A program made the position numbers and the translations under genes. Below the pieces are notes generated by a model. It ran no database searches and had not been told where the DNA came from. It saw only the letters and a list, made by a program, of their open reading frames with translations. From positions 15,464,501-15,528,500 of the forward strand of contig NC_044014.1 of the NCBI RefSeq assembly GCF_900496995.4: DNA of 64,000 bases, given 5' to 3'. Shown one piece after another: positions 42,981-56,150 of this stretch (its first letter is position 1; each line of letters opens with the position of its first letter). Origin of the DNA: Aquila chrysaetos chrysaetos (lineage: Eukaryota > Chordata > Aves > Accipitriformes > Accipitridae).

Positions 42981-43150
42981 GATGGGCTGTTTAATTAAAT
43001 GTGAAGGGCTCTCGCACTTCACAAGCTGCAGCCTGAGCGACTTCAGGAAAGAGGCCTTTTATTAAAAGAGAGAGAGGCTCCGGCTCTGCCAGGCAGCCAT
43101 CAAATGGCACATTTAATTGTCTCGGCTCGTTTAGCTGTCGCATGGGGAGG
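42981..43150. promoter_or_regulatory. Candidate conserved noncoding element
   Basis: TGTTTAATTAAATGTGAAGG, CTTTTATTAAAAG, CAAATGGCACATTTAATTGTC and CTCGTTTAGC occur in one block. TTAATTAA and TTTTATTAAAA are palindromic homeodomain/MEF2-like cores. The block is non-repetitive and contains no frame. Confidence 0.45.
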
Positions 43151-46100
43151 GATGTGCTCTGAGCTCTTCAGCCTTCCCTATATGTCCTTCCCGGCAGGCA
43201 CACGTGCTGCCTGTGTCCCTGGTGCTCCCGCTGCCCTCCAGGAGGGCTGGCGAGGAGAAGGTGGGAGATGAGCCTCTATCCAAGGACAACACTGGGGGCT
43301 TGCCAGGGACTGGGCAGAGCCCTGGCTTGTTCGGTGCACTGATGGCCCAGCCTGCCCAGGGCTGAGCCCTGGGGTTTGAAAGGGCTCGGGAAAGCAGCGG
43401 GGTGGATGGGAGCCTCCTCGAGGCATGGGAGCTGCCTGGAAGATGGGGGGTAACTAAATGGCCATTTAAAAGTACCTTCTAATTTATTCTCATGGCATAA
43501 ATGCAGCAGAACACTTCTGGCTCTGAAGAGGCCATCCTACCCTGGTTGCAATGTAGTAACCTCAGTGTATAAGCCATGGGGAAGGCTGGCAGTGGGTTAG
43601 GATAACTGTGCTGCTCCTCTCCTCTAGGAACTTAAGTCCTTGGAAATATCTTCTGGGCTCTGTACCATCCCAGTAGCAGGGAGCTGGCCTGTTCAGGCTG
43701 CACATGGAGGGAGAAAGGACCTCTGGGTGGCTTTGCTTTAAATCTGTTGGATGATATGGAGGGATTAAACTTGGGTTCAGCTGCTGGTGCTGAGCCCATT
43801 GTCCTGGGGGAGAGGCCCCTGGGGGACAGTTGCAGCCTTTCCCTTGGCTGTGTGGGAGCAGCCATGCCAAAGCTCACCATTTGGAAAGGGGAAAGAAAAA
43901 AAGATCAAGAGGGGGAGGAAATACAGGCTTTTATCAAAACCTCCTACTTCAAAGTTGTCCAGCTGAAGTGCTCCCCTTTGGTTTAATTTGAAGTGATGTT
44001 TCCTTCAGCAACTGCAGCTAAATGGCATCAAACAAGGCTGAAACAGCCGGAAAGCCTGGAAAGGAAAGTCACCATTTGGGAACGGCTTGAGGCAGACCTT
44101 CCCATTGGGGTCATCCATGAAAGCCTTTCCATGCAGATGAAAACTGCCAACGCTGGCATTTCTCATCCCTCAGCTCATGGCATGGGATAAAATCCAAACC
44201 CTTTTGGGAATGGGAATGGGGGTAATTTCCTACCCTGGGTGCCTGGGGGTGGCTCTACCCCTTTGACCTGGCTGCAGTGTCTGTGCTCATAGGAAAGGGG
44301 GAGGCAGGAGATGGAGACCTGGGTGCTATTCTGCCCTTCATCTCCCAGGCTTGTAGTTCCCAGCCTGCAGCCCCCCTGAAGCCAGATGCTGAGTGCTGCT
44401 TTGGCAGCCCCTCCACATGGGTGAGAGCTAAACCAGATTGTGGGGAGCACCAGGGGAAGGGGCATGAATCCATCTTCCTGACAAACCCCTCCAAACCCTC
44501 CTGGAGCAGAAAAGGCTGGCCCCTGCTCCTGACGCCTGGGGAATTCCTGCGTGGGGGCAGCGGGGAAAACCAGCAACAGCGGGGCATGTGCTCCCCTGTC
44601 ACAGCATCCCTTAACTACTAAAAAACTGCCTGGGAGACAAAGCAGCTGGCTTTTCCTGGGAGAGCCTGACATGTTGCTGTCTGCTGTATAGGAACTGATT
44701 TTCCCCATCTGGCTGGAAAATTGAGAGGAACTACTTTGAAGGCAGCTGTGTCCTGTCCCCGCTGGTGACAGTGGGGCTGGGTGCCTCCTGGGCAGTGGGT
44801 CTGGTCACTGGGAGGACAAAGGTGGTCAAAACATGCCAGCAAATCTGAAAGCTTCTCTGGAGAGAGGGACGTGTCCTGGGAAACAGAGAGAAAGATCATA
44901 GTCATCTCTTCCACCTCCAGTGGTCGAAGCAAGGTTTTAATGGCAATTATTATGTTAGCAGTAAAGCCACTGGCCAGGGAGGAAAGTGAAGAACAAGTCA
45001 CCTGTCACTGCACATGGAGAAGGGATGCTCAGAGTTGTCTGCCTGCTGGGGACTGCTCACAACAGTGCCTCCAAGCCTTCTTCCACCCAAAAGACTTGAG
45101 TGTTCTTCCAACTAGAGGCTGCTTTATGGAATGGGACTTCAGAGACCTGTGATGGTAGCAGAGCCGGACCCTGATCCTAGATTTTCTTACATTAAATCTC
45201 AAGGGGGAGAGGCTCAAATACGTTTGTGCTTGCAATGATGGGAACTCCATGGAGCAGAAGGCATCTGACTATATGCTCTTTCTCATGCTCTCACTGATGT
45301 TTGGGGAAAGGTCTCCGCCAATCTTATGTGAAGTCCTGAAGCTGCGTGAAGAGGCAAGGAAGAAACAAAACATTCTCCCATAAGAGTTGGGTGAAAGGAG
45401 CTGTAATTTCTCTTCTCCCAGCCCAGCAACCCCACGTCCTCCACAGCAGATCTGTTCCAGCACTGGTAGGGTTGCTGCTTTCTCAAGTCTCCCCCCTCCT
45501 CTGTCTCCCCCCGGCTCTGCTCCATGCACTCCCAGCTGCTCTAGGATGATACAGGCGGGCGCAGAGTTCATGGGAGCCGTACCTGTGCTTTGTCTTCATC
45601 TGTCACCCCTCCTGACAGTCAGATCCATCTTGAACTGGGAGCGAGAGGGGAAGAGAGGGAAGTAATAATTAACCTCTGTGCAGGCCGCTCCCAAAATGCT
45701 GCAGTCTGGTGATGCACGAGGAGACGTCCCTGACACTTTTATTGCTACTCCAGCGCCGTGCTGCGTCTGTAGGAGGTGATTTGGCTGGGCTGGGATACCT
45801 GAGACTTTCATTACGGTTGAAGAGCTGCTGGCACCTGCAGCACTTCCCTGCTGGGTGCATTACCAAGGGCTCCCTACCACCCTTGCTTGCAGAGCTGGGG
45901 GACAAAGCTCATTTGGGGTGTTTGCAGGCAGGCTGAGTTGGGGTTTTCATGGAGCAGTCCTTGGGGGGGGGTTAGATTTAGTGATTGAAGTTGTTTCTGG
46001 TGGAGGTGGAGTACAGGTATGCAGGAGCAGAGCTGGCAGGGTGGTCTGGGATGAGTAGTCCCAGCCCCAGGGTGAGCTGCCTGGATGTGTCTGAAGTCTA

Positions 46101-48260
46101 GGGCAGGAGCCCGGGTGTTATGGAGACTGAGCTCCCGTTACCTGTGACAGACCCGTGGTGGCAACCTTGTCCTGAACTGGAAAGTTTCCTCGATGAACAC
46201 TTGAAGTGGGGCTGGGGGCTTTTGGGCTCCCTTGTGATGCTGTGCTGGACCGTAATGCCATCTTGGCAAGGGACGGTGCTGAACATCCCCCTGGGTCCCT
46301 GCAGCCCTCTGCCCTGGGTGCCTGTGGGTCCCTGTGCTGGCACCCTTGGGGTGGGGTGACCCCACAGCCACCTCCCAGCAAGGCTGGGACAGCAGTGACG
46401 CTGCACAGCTGACAAAGTCAGCTACTCAACTGCCTGCTTGGGACCTGGTAGCAAAGGAGCCCAGCAATTAAAGCAGCATTAGTGCCCAAGCTCCATGAGA
46501 TGAAAAGACAACAGTCATTCTTGTGAACCCAGTGGAGCCCGGGGACAAACACAGCCTGACCCTGCATGGAAACTGGGAAAAGCCACCCAGGGGCTGGTGT
46601 CTGGCTTGGTTGTCTGCTCCTCGGTTCTTCTGCAGGATTGTTGGGCCGTCAATCAGAGCAGTGACTGTGTTTCAGTACATGCCGATGCCCGTTCAGCAGA
46701 TGTTGCAGCCTCATCTTGTACAAGCGTGAGAGAAAATCAATGCCAAAAGCACTTGGCAGCCAAACCCTGGGTAGTGCTGATCCAAAGTGGCTCACGCTCA
46801 GACTGGTCATGTATCAAACTCCTGGTCTTCCATGCGGGAGTGTGGAGGCTGGGAAAAGATGGGGCAGCACTGGCTAAAGATGGGGACGGGGTGTAGGGCC
46901 AGATCCTTGTGTGGGATGTACTGTTGTGCAGTGTTCTGCAGTGCCCTGGACATGGAAGGTCCTGTGTCTGGGGAGGGGAGTGGAGAGGACTCCTTGGGGT
47001 GTGTCTTTGGGATAGCACTGGCATGTTGTTTGCCCATAAGATGGGTTGCAGCGGCTGTTCCTCCCCAAAAATGGTCCCAAGCAGCCAGGATCATCAGTGG
47101 GCAGGAGCCCAGCATCAGGTCCCACTGCTGTCCCCAGGGTCTGCAGCAAGGGACAGCCATCCAAGGGCTGTGAGCTTCCCAGGATGGAGGGGCAGAGGGT
47201 CAGCAGGTCAGCGCAATCTTCTGGGTGGGAGGATGGAGGTGCCACTGGAGCTGGCACAGGGAAGAGCCACGATGGGATTTCGGGCCCAGAGGAAATGCCT
47301 TGTAGGGTCTGGTGGACTGAGCTTATTAAAATGATCGTGAGGGCCCCTGGTCACTTTGTGAGGAGGAATCACCAAGTGCTGAAGGCCTGGCTCATGAAAC
47401 TGAGAAAGGCAAAATGTGAATCTGGACCTGAGTTCAAACCAAGAAAAAACATCTTACAAGTAAGATCCATTTTGTTTTCCAGTTGTTTTAGCAGTGAGAG
47501 GGGCTGAAATAAGCCCATCCACCAAGATTGGAGGTGGCTTAGCCTGCTCTGGTTGTCTGCAGAGCAAACTGGGATCCTTTTCCAGGTGTTTTTGTCATAG
47601 AGATGCTTTAAGCAACCCCAAGTTACAGCTGTCAGTATTTGGAGGCAGGCTGATAGGACCTGGCCTGGGTAATTTCAGAGGCAACTGCAGAGGATCCTGG
47701 CATCTCTCCTAGACTTGAATTCTTTAGTTGCAGCCTCGGTCCTGGCAGGCTTCTTACTCTGTGTCCTGGCACCCATGTCTTTATGAACTGTCAGCCCCAT
47801 CAGTGTCCCCAGGCTGTTTCTAAGGGGTCTATGAAAAACCATCAAGAAAGGTAGAAGTGGCTTCTGCACAGGGAGAATTTGGGGCAAATTCCTAGTGGGA
47901 GACAGTCTCTGCATGTAAGAAGCTGTTGCTCGTATAAGTTGGAAATGGGGAAACTGAGGCATGGAGGATGAGACTGATTTTTTCCAGCTGAGGCAGAGAC
48001 CTGGTAGGAAGCCCAGAGATGACTTGAAGTCTTGTTCAGCTTCCCTCTTCTAGTTGCAAAAGCATCCACTGGGAGCAGGGCAGCAGACTGAAATAAACCA
48101 GCTCCAAACTTTCCAGCTCAGCCTTCAAGGGGTAGTTTGCCAGTGGTAGAGGGGGAAAATGCTCCTGAACACGTGAAATGTCCAAAAAGGCTGCAGATGA
48201 GGCTGTGCACAAGTGCTGCCAGCTTCCTGGCTTTTGAGCGGCAGCGAGGCTTGGCCTTTC
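43151..48260. other. Intergenic with scattered weaker AT-rich islands
   Basis: Smaller islands occur at 43455-43510 (CTAAATGGCCATTTAAAAG), 43920-44060 (CTTTTATCAAAACC, GGTTTAATTTG), 44885-44990 (GGTTTTAATGGCAATTATTATG) and 45655-45685 (AGTAATAATTAACC). No coding exon, known repeat or RNA gene is recognised. Confidence 0.45.
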
Positions 48261-48390
48261 CCTGCACAGATGGGGGTTTAATCAGGCACAGTTTAAGCAC
48301 ATGGGTGTTCAGCACTAATCCAATTTCCCTCCATTCATTAGGGTGGTTATTCATCACTCGGGAATGATGAAAGGCTTCGAGTCTGCGTGG
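48261..48390. promoter_or_regulatory. Candidate conserved noncoding element
   Basis: GGGTTTAATCAGGC, CAGCACTAATCC, CCATTCATTAGGGTGG and TTATTCATCACTCGGGAATG are clustered. TAATCC/TAATCA are bicoid/OTX/PITX-type cores. Confidence 0.35.
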
Positions 48391-49204
48391 ATGCTGGAGA
48401 GTGTCAGCACTGCTTGATGCCGGCGTGCGGCCACGAGCCCTTCCCTCGCCGCTGAGCCTGACTGCTGGTGGGGATGGCAAGTGAGCTCCTGGATAATCCC
48501 AATCTCTTCATAACACCCAATTGCAAGCTAGGCTTGCTCTACTAAGCTCCGGAGATCCAGTCATCTTAGGCTTGTTGAGCAGTCAGATGGGAAACTGGCT
48601 GAAGCACCAGGTAACACACGCAGATGGAGAGCTGCTGGGCTGGGAGAGGACCTGAAGGGATGGAAACCCATGGCCCCGCTCTGCTCCATCAGAGCTTTGC
48701 ATTGCTCCTGAGGGTTAATTGTACAGTAATCTTGCTGGGCAAAACCAATCTCCCACTGCTCTGCGAGCCCACAAACCACCGTGTTCAACAAGCTGGTCCC
48801 AACCCTGCAGAGAAAGGCCACGGTCTGTGAAAGCAGAGCTATGGGGAGTGGGTGAAGGGACGGCTGGTGCCCCAGGCTGGGGCAGAGCTCGGGTATAACA
48901 TCAGCTGGAACAGCCACGGATGAGGCTGCACGGGGAAGGCAGCTGCTTTGGGTGCACATTTGCTTCTTCCAAGGGTTTGGCAGATGCACTTCCACCTCTG
49001 CCACCTGGTGCCAGGGCAGATGGGTCAGGAGGCTGCCAGAGCAGGTCCTGGCTGTGCCCTGGGACCCTGGCATCCAAGAGAAAGACAAGAGACTTGTCTC
49101 CCTCTGTCCCTTTCCCCCATGTATGAAGCTCAACAGACCTTAGCTTTCCAGACAAACAGGGAAGTTTGCACAAATGTCTAAGATGTTCCCTCCTGTCTCC
49201 CAAC

Positions 49205-49525
49205 TCCTGTCTTCAGTGTGAATATTCTGGCCATTAAAGGAAAAAATAGTAAATTATGCTCCATGGTTGGTGTAAATTTTGGTGCGAGGTGAATGAAAGG
49301 GGCTGCAAACACTGTACAGGAGGAATCGAAGGCTGTTGAGCGGATGCAAGTGCGAGTGTTTCCCTACTGCATTTATTCCCCCGGCCCTAGTAAATGGCCC
49401 TTGTAGCATGGCTCATGGGGATGAGAATTACTGCCCTGCCCCAGGGAGCTAAAGGGTAACTACCAATTAGCGGCTGAAGAGTTATTGGATAATTCTGATT
49501 ATTATGAGTTGTCTGGGGACCTCTG
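49205..49525. promoter_or_regulatory. Candidate conserved noncoding element, about 300 bp
   Basis: GAATATTCTGGCCATTAAAGG, ATAGTAAATTATGC, GTGTAAATTTTGGTGCG, GCATTTATTCC, ACCAATTAGCGG and GGATAATTCTGATTATTATG extend across about 300 bp with even information content. The length and lack of low-complexity sequence make this one of the stronger candidates. Confidence 0.45.
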
Positions 49526-50119
49526 GGTCATCGCCATGGGGCACCTGGGCTGTGAGCAGGTATTTAACTGTGTTCTGGAGTGAACCAAAGTGACTTTCAC
49601 ATCCTGGCCAGCACCTGGTCCTGCAGACCCCGCTTGGGGGTCCCAGCGCAGAGCCCAGGAGGGGCAGGGGGTGAGAGCTGCTTACCACCCATGGAGCTGA
49701 GGTCCCAAGTTCCTGGCCACTCTGTCTGTCCATCCTGTGCTCTCCTTGGCTGGGAGCTGGATACTAACGCACCTGAAATGCTGTCCCTCTGGACCTGGAA
49801 GCTGAACACACCTTTGGGGCCCTGAAATCGCCTCCAGGGTGCATGCTGGTGTGGAGTCTCCTTCATCTCCTCGCTTTCCCCCTTTTCTGTCCTCTCCTCT
49901 GCAAGATTCCTCCTCCAAAGCACTGATCCCTCAGTCCCACCATCTGAACCCTGCATTCATTCAGTCTTCAGCTCATGGCATCTTTGAAACCCCCCCTGGC
50001 ATCCTCTCAGCCCCCTGCCCACCCTGAGCCCATCTTCCTCTCCCTCCCCAGCACCTTACTTCCCAAACCCCAGCCGAGCAGCGAGGCGCTAACACCGGCA
50101 CCCCTCTACCTTCTGAAAG

Positions 50120-50290
50120 GGCCTGGTGGTTGTGTTTGATAGGAGCAATCCATCTCCATCATTGTAATGACCGTTCCCATTAATCGGCCATAAACTAATA
50201 AAGTAAGCACTTTCCCCTCCATTCCCCCCCCCCCAAACTTCATTAAGTCTTTAGTACATTAATATGTCTTACTTAGTGTCTGCTTTGGCC
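50120..50290. promoter_or_regulatory. Candidate conserved noncoding element (left half of a pair)
   Basis: TGTTTGATAGGAGC, CATTGTAATGACC, CCCATTAATCGGCC, ATAAACTAATAAAGTAAGC and GTACATTAATATG occur together. It ends at a T-rich low-complexity stretch (50295-50350). Confidence 0.4.
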
Positions 50291-50294
50291 TCTG

Positions 50295-50350
50295 TTTGGT
50301 TTTTTTTTTAGGTTTTTTTCCTTTTTGGTTTTTTTGATTTTTTTTTGTTG
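50295..50350. repeat. T-rich low-complexity stretch
   Basis: Several T7-T10 runs are separated by GG or CC dinucleotides. They separate two candidate regulatory islands. Confidence 0.85.
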
Positions 50351-50514
50351 TGGGTAGCATGGGTTTACCTGATGAAGTTATTCCCTGCAGCCCTGAGGAA
50401 GCTTTGACAGCCCAGGTCATCCCTATGGTGGTGGGAGCACCACGCGTGCTAGCGAGCTGAGAAGAAAGGGACAGGGACAGGGATGGGGGGGGGGGCAGTG
50501 GGAGGGAGGAATAA

Positions 50515-50760
50515 AAGATCCTGTACACCTCCAAATTAAATTTGTGATGCCTGGCATCAGATGGGCCCGCAGCCAGAGATTAATTCGACTGATCAAGTTA
50601 TAAAGAGCGCTGAGGCGGGTAATCAATCTTGGAGCTGTCAGGCGAATAGGCAGCAGTATTAACCTGGCAGGACTCGCACACACATACACACGCACACACG
50701 CAGAAGCCTTTTTAATTCCTTTCACATTGACTATTATTTCCCAGGCCTGTTTACTTTGGA
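50515..50760. promoter_or_regulatory. Candidate conserved noncoding element (right half of a pair)
   Basis: CCAAATTAAATTTG (palindromic), GAGATTAATTCGACTGATCAAG, GTTATAAAGAGCG, GGTAATCAATC, AGTATTAACC, TTTTTAATTCC and GACTATTATTTCCC span 240 bp, interrupted by a short CA-rich run at 50684-50701. There is no open frame. It is among the strongest element-like blocks in the window. Confidence 0.5.
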
Positions 50761-53260
50761 AGGGCTGGGGGGTAGGCTTTGCTCTCTCCTCCTCCGTCCC
50801 CGGCAGCAATAGCCCCATCCAAGTGGAGCATCGTTCTCCCGCCTCATGGGCCCGCCACCTCCACGTGCAAAGGGGAAGCCCTTGGCCATGAAGTTAGAAG
50901 CCTCTCGGGTCAGTTTTCCAAGGGACAACACTGGCTTTTCTGCCTGATACTGAGAAGACTCAGGCTGGGTTTCCTCCTGTTCCCAGACCCATGGCAGTGG
51001 CATTACCTTTGCCCTCCAGTCCCTGGGCTGGGACTGGTCCCAGGCTTGTGATGCTCAGCCCGAACACCCCCCAGGTAGGCACAGTCCCCACGTGTCCCTG
51101 GAGGGTCACAGAGCCACTGAGATGCTCCAGGTCAGCTGCAGACTGGAGCTTCTTGGAGGTAAGTCTGCAGAGCCCATAGCGGATGAAGGCCAGGAGCTCT
51201 CTTTGGAGGTCTTCCTTAGGAATGGGGTGCCAATGAAGCAGACTAGAATTGGTGAATGCTGGGCAGGTCCCTCTTTGAGCCTTGGGAGTGACAACGCCGC
51301 AGGCAGCAGAGGAGGGCTCTACCTGTATGGGCTGGAGACCCCTGTACTGGCCAGGTGGTGTGCAGAGACCTTGTCTGGTCCAGCCTCAGAGGTGGACAGG
51401 GCAGGTCCTACAGGCTCAGGGTTGGGAGTCTGAAGAGTCTTGGATCACTTCTGCAGAGAGAAGGAGACTCGCAGGTGAGAGCAGGGGCAAGTCCAGCCAG
51501 GGACCCAGGAACGGGCTGTTTCAGGAGGAGGATAAACTTGGGCCAGTTGCAAAGATGACAAAGAGCAGGAGTTTGGGGTGCTCAGCCAGCAGCCTGCACT
51601 GCAGTGGGTCTGGGAGACCCCCAGTGCCCTGTGGGATGGTTGACTATAAATGTGCACCCAATTGCTGGTTTTTCATAGCAAACTACCTGTGACATTAGGA
51701 GGCAGTGGGACCTCCTTACACGAGGAGAGCAGGATACTGTCCCCTGCTAACTCCTCTCTGGCTGGGGACATCTCAGGGGATGTAGTCAAGGAGCAATGAC
51801 TCCCTGAAGAAGCCGCTGTGAGCAGCCACCAAAACCTGTTGGGTTATTTTTTTGCCAAGCCAAACACACTGTGCCCCATCTGGCACCCTCCAGGAGCTGG
51901 GAGGGGACCTAGCCAGGTGAATCAGCTCATACTGCTCTTAGCTTTGAACCCAAGTACTAAGCATGGCCCAAATGCATGGGGACTGGGAAATGGTTCTGCA
52001 GGGTCCTACTCCCGGTGGCCCCGTGGACTCCATCCAAGTGGAGTGCTTGTTTAGTGAAAATGGCATGAGTCCTCCTCGTACTGCAGCCCTTCTGGTTGTC
52101 CTAGCTGGGCAAGGGGCTGAGAACCCACGCTGAGCCCCTGGGCTCATAGTGCTGCCCCGTGGCCCAGGCAGGCTGGAGTTTTGCAGTGGCCCTGGAGTCC
52201 TTTCTAAGTGCCAAAGCTGCAAGCCGTCAGCATGACACAAGCAGGACACATGGCTCAGGCTGCTGGGAATGCTGTGGCCTTTCTGGGATGCTCAAGTGGG
52301 TCCTTTCAGGCTGGAACAAACTGCGTGGGCTGCCCAGGGGTCGCTGAGAAATGGTCTGGGGTGGGAGCTGGCGTCTCTGCAAGAGGAGTTGCTTTCCAAG
52401 CAATGTCCCCCGGTCAAATATTTCAAAATCCTTTCGCTCCCACAGTTTCCATGCACATCCCCTTTAGGGGCTGTCAGTCAGGCTGTGATAGCCCTGCTGC
52501 AAGCCAGGGCATCCAGCATGGCTGCAGCTCGCAGCCAGCTCCCGTATCTGTGCATCCGGCACACGCGTGCATGCAAGGGCTGTGCCAAGGGCTGAGGGGG
52601 GCATTCGTCTTCAGGGTGCTTGGGATGGGTCCCCAAAGGGGGCAGAGGTCGGGGAAGGATTGCTGGATGATGTGCTCGGTGCCAGCACTTGTATTCTGCA
52701 TCCCTCCCTCTCCAAAGGGAATGCAGGGCTCCCTGGAGCCTTCTTATGATGGCTGGTGTGTCCCCATCCTCCCTCATGTCCCCCACAGAGTGGAGCAGAG
52801 GTGCTGGGACTGCTCTCTCCCCCGGGTCAGGCAGGTGTCCTCTCTCCTCTGCTCAGAGCACGTGGCCACAGCCATTCCCCCATCTCCTGTCCCCATGGCC
52901 CCACCGCTGCAATCCTGCGGAGCTCTGATTGATGCCACAGCTCCTTCCCCCGGACCTGCCAACAAACACCTGTATCCTCCACCGGCTGCACCAACCCTGC
53001 CAGCTCACAGGGCTGCAGGCAAGAGGGCCGCATCCTGGTGCCAAACCGCTCCCGCTCAGCTCACGCCGGCGGATTTTGGAGTTGCTTGGTGCCAAAGTCT
53101 TCTCCAATTAATCTTCCCCCTCCCTGGCTCCTTCCCCGCCGTGCTGGGCCATGTCTTGGGGAGGATCCATCGATCTCAGAAGTGCCCAACAAAGCATCTG
53201 GAGCTCAGGCTAGGTCGTGTTTCCCAGCACCTTCTCCAGGTTGCTGGATACCGGTGCGGA
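50761..53260. other. Intergenic, no gene seen
   Basis: Open frames exist on both strands, but none has homology I recognise, consensus splicing or a codon signature. Confidence 0.5.
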
Positions 53261-53264
53261 TGCT

Positions 53265-53395
53265 GTCTTCATATTTGATGGGATTATTAGCACAGGGGTA
53301 GGAGGAGGGGGGAAAGAAAGCACTAATTGATCTGGTAATAAAGTTAATAGAAGCTCTTATGAGCTTGCCCATTAAGAATAATTAAGGAAGGGTGA
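53265..53395. promoter_or_regulatory. Candidate conserved noncoding element
   Basis: CATATTTGATGGGATTATTAGC, CACTAATTGATC, GGTAATAAAGTTAATAG and CCATTAAGAATAATTAAGG lie within 130 bp, at least six homeodomain cores. Confidence 0.45.
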
Positions 53396-55995
53396 GTGAG
53401 GGGAGAAGGGTGAATGGAAGTCTGCTGAGGCTGAGGTGGGCTCGCTTGGTGAGGGTTTGCAGAAGCTCTTCCACCCCACACCCTCTGCCCTTGGCCTTCA
53501 CCCCCAAACCCTTTTCTGTCTGGGCTCTCAAGGTCCCAGACAGGTCCGACTTTTCCCCATCTGGGACTGGGGCAGCCGGGAGCACAGCTGGTCCTGGGAG
53601 GGGTGAGGCTGGGACCCTCCCTATCAATACCCAAGCAAGGCTGGGGTCCCATGGGAACTCGGCAGGGACGGTGACCGGAGAGGATGGGAGACTTCTTCCA
53701 AAGATCTCCCAGCAAAAAGTGAGCACCAGTTTTTGCTGGGCTTTTCAGGGATGCTGGGGCTGCTCTGACTCACTGGCTGGCTTGGCAGGAGTGGCATCCC
53801 TGCACCGGGCTGTGGCCGTCATGGACCCTCCAAGCTGGGAAGGGCCAGGAAGCATCCTGGGCTGGAGACAGGATGGCTGAGCTCTGGTGTGGAGAAAAAA
53901 GCCAACCTCCAAGCACTCGGTAAATACAATTGTTGAAAGAAGAAAAGAGCAGCTCGGTGGGGTCAGGGGTTAATATGGACAGGGCTACTACTACAAACGG
54001 CAGGGAAAACAGGTGGGATTTCAGTGACTGATAACAGGAGGCGGTGCAGACTGGTGTGCAGCGGGGCTGCAAGCCGACACAGAGGCAGGACATGGGGCAG
54101 CAGGCTGCCGGGTACCTGGGAGCAATGGGGAGTAAGCTCCCTGCTCCTTCCCTGCCCGCTGGACTGCAGGCAAGTGGCACAGGCTGCCCAAAGTATGTCC
54201 TCCCTGAACTCCCAGAGAAGCCATCCCCTGCTTTCCCCACCTCACAGGGCTTGTTGTAGGTGTGTGCCCGGCTTGGCCGATGCTGCCAGCTACCAGCACC
54301 GAGCTGGATTCCAGGGAGCTGGGCGGCGTATGACAAATAAACAAGGAATTCAGAGGATGAGCTCAATGCTGCAGCTCTGTCTGCAGCAAAAAGCCATCTC
54401 CCAGCTGCTGGGCAGTGAGAGTACCCAGGGACCCTTGGCAGTGCTGGCCCGGCCGCCTGCCCAACCTTGAGATGGGGCTGAAGGCAGAACGTAGGGACTT
54501 GCCTTCCCCTGTGGCTCTGTCCCGTCAGTGGCACACAGGCAGCCCGGGTTCGCTCTGCAGGTGAGCTGCCCCAAAGAGGGGCAAAGCCCCCCCGGCTCCC
54601 AGCTCCTTTGCCTGCTCCTGGCCTGCTCCCAGCCCATCCCTCTGCAACCAGCCAGGACATGCAGCTGGACCCAGGCTGCGGGACAGGCAGATACAGGTTT
54701 GCTTTGCGCGGCAGGTGGATTTTGCCACGGGCACCAAAATGCAGACACCAGGCAGCGGGGCTGGACCGGCTGTCCCACCACCACTGCACGTCAGCTCTGC
54801 CCAGTGCTCTCCCCCAGCCTGGACCCCCCCCACTTCCCCCTGCCCTTGGCTTTGCAGCTCAGCTCTGACCCTCTCTGCACATCCCTCGCGCACCCTGCGG
54901 ATGCAGCACTGTGCCCGTGGGTCTCCAGGCAGCCCTGCTAGCCAAACCCATGCACGGCATTGACTTCTCTCCTGCCTGTACCACACAAAGGGTGACTTCA
55001 TCCTTGTGTGAGGGGCATGGCAGCCCTGAGACCCTCTGCCGTGTGGAGAGACGGGCTGGCTTCTCCCACCAGCGGGGTGCAAGGAGGAGCTGGTGCCTGG
55101 GCTGAGAAGGGGGGGACATGGTGGGTGCAGCCTGGAGCACCCAACCCAGCCTGCGGCTGGCTGCGTGCAGCATCCATGGGAGGACAAAGCCTGCCCGCCT
55201 TCCCTGGTGCCCCCCAGCCTGACACAGCGGGTAACGCTGTCTGTGTTTGTTTGCTTTGAGAAAAGGAGTGAAACCAGATCCAGCTGTGCTGCTGTTTGCA
55301 GCGAGGCCTGGACCCAAACATGGGGGACACAGTAAACAGAGACGGGAGGCCAGTGCTCACCGGAGACACCATGTCCCTCCTGTGAGTGTCTTGGTCACTG
55401 GGAAGTGACTCCATGCCATTTCTCGGGGCATCCATCTCTGCCCCTCTTATCCCCACCTGCAGCCCTTCAGTGACCTGTCTGGAGCAGAAAATCCCATTTG
55501 CTGGTGATTTTGTAGCGTTGCCATTTGATGTGCCAGGTGCCAACACAGGCACGGGGACCAGGCTGGAGGTGTGACCCCGGAAAGGTCCCTGGACTCTCCC
55601 ACCGCTTCAGTCTACGTGACCGGCAGAGGGTCCCCATGAGGAGATCAGTGACATCTTAAGAGCTGCTGCAACACTAGCCGGTGGCTTGGGAACACCCATA
55701 TGCTCTGCCAGGCCCTGGGGAGGGCAGCCAGGGCCAGCAGGCTCCAAATATTGATCATGGCCGGGATGCTCACAGAGCATCTTCTAAGCCCTGCCGTCGC
55801 GGAAAGCCACGGCCAGATGTCACCTCTTTAAAGACCCTGTGGGTGGAAAGAAGAGGTGCCTGCTCCTTGGAGCCCAAATAACTCAAATCAACCCCTGTGT
55901 CTATCATCGTCCATGGGTGACAGAGCCACAGCAGACAGGGCATGTCCTGTGTGACCATGAATCACCTCTGCACGGGGATGACACCCTTTCTCCCC
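53396..55995. other. Intergenic, no gene seen
   Basis: The sequence is moderately GC-rich. A small AT patch lies at 53918-53985 (AAATACAATTGTTG, GGTTAATATGG). Long minus-strand frames at 53770-55187 are not supported by any family resemblance. Confidence 0.5.
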
Positions 55996-55997
55996 TG

Positions 55998-56150
55998 TGA
56001 ATACAGCATAACTAATGGGGCTTGGGATCCTTCGTGGTAATCCTGAGCAATGATTTACATTTAATTAGCCAAATGAATATGAAAATAGACTCTGCCCAAG
56101 AGTCTACTAATAACTTTCTATGTTAATGGCTTGGGCTAATATAACTCCTC
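55998..56150. promoter_or_regulatory. Candidate conserved noncoding element
   Basis: CATAACTAATGG, GTGGTAATCC, TGATTTACATTTAATTAGCC, AATGAATATGAAAATAG, ACTAATAACTTTC, GTTAATGG and GGCTAATATAAC are densely clustered with no open frame. ATTTAATTAG and ATGAATATGAAAAT suggest homeodomain and POU/octamer-type sites. Confidence 0.5.

Noticed and set aside
52208-53278. 356-aa plus-strand frame
   Set aside because: It runs into an AT-rich candidate element, lacks domain signatures and has no promoter or splice support.
53770-54789. 339-aa minus-strand frame in the right half
   Set aside because: There is no family resemblance, and composition is like the flanking noncoding DNA. It is not reported as a gene.
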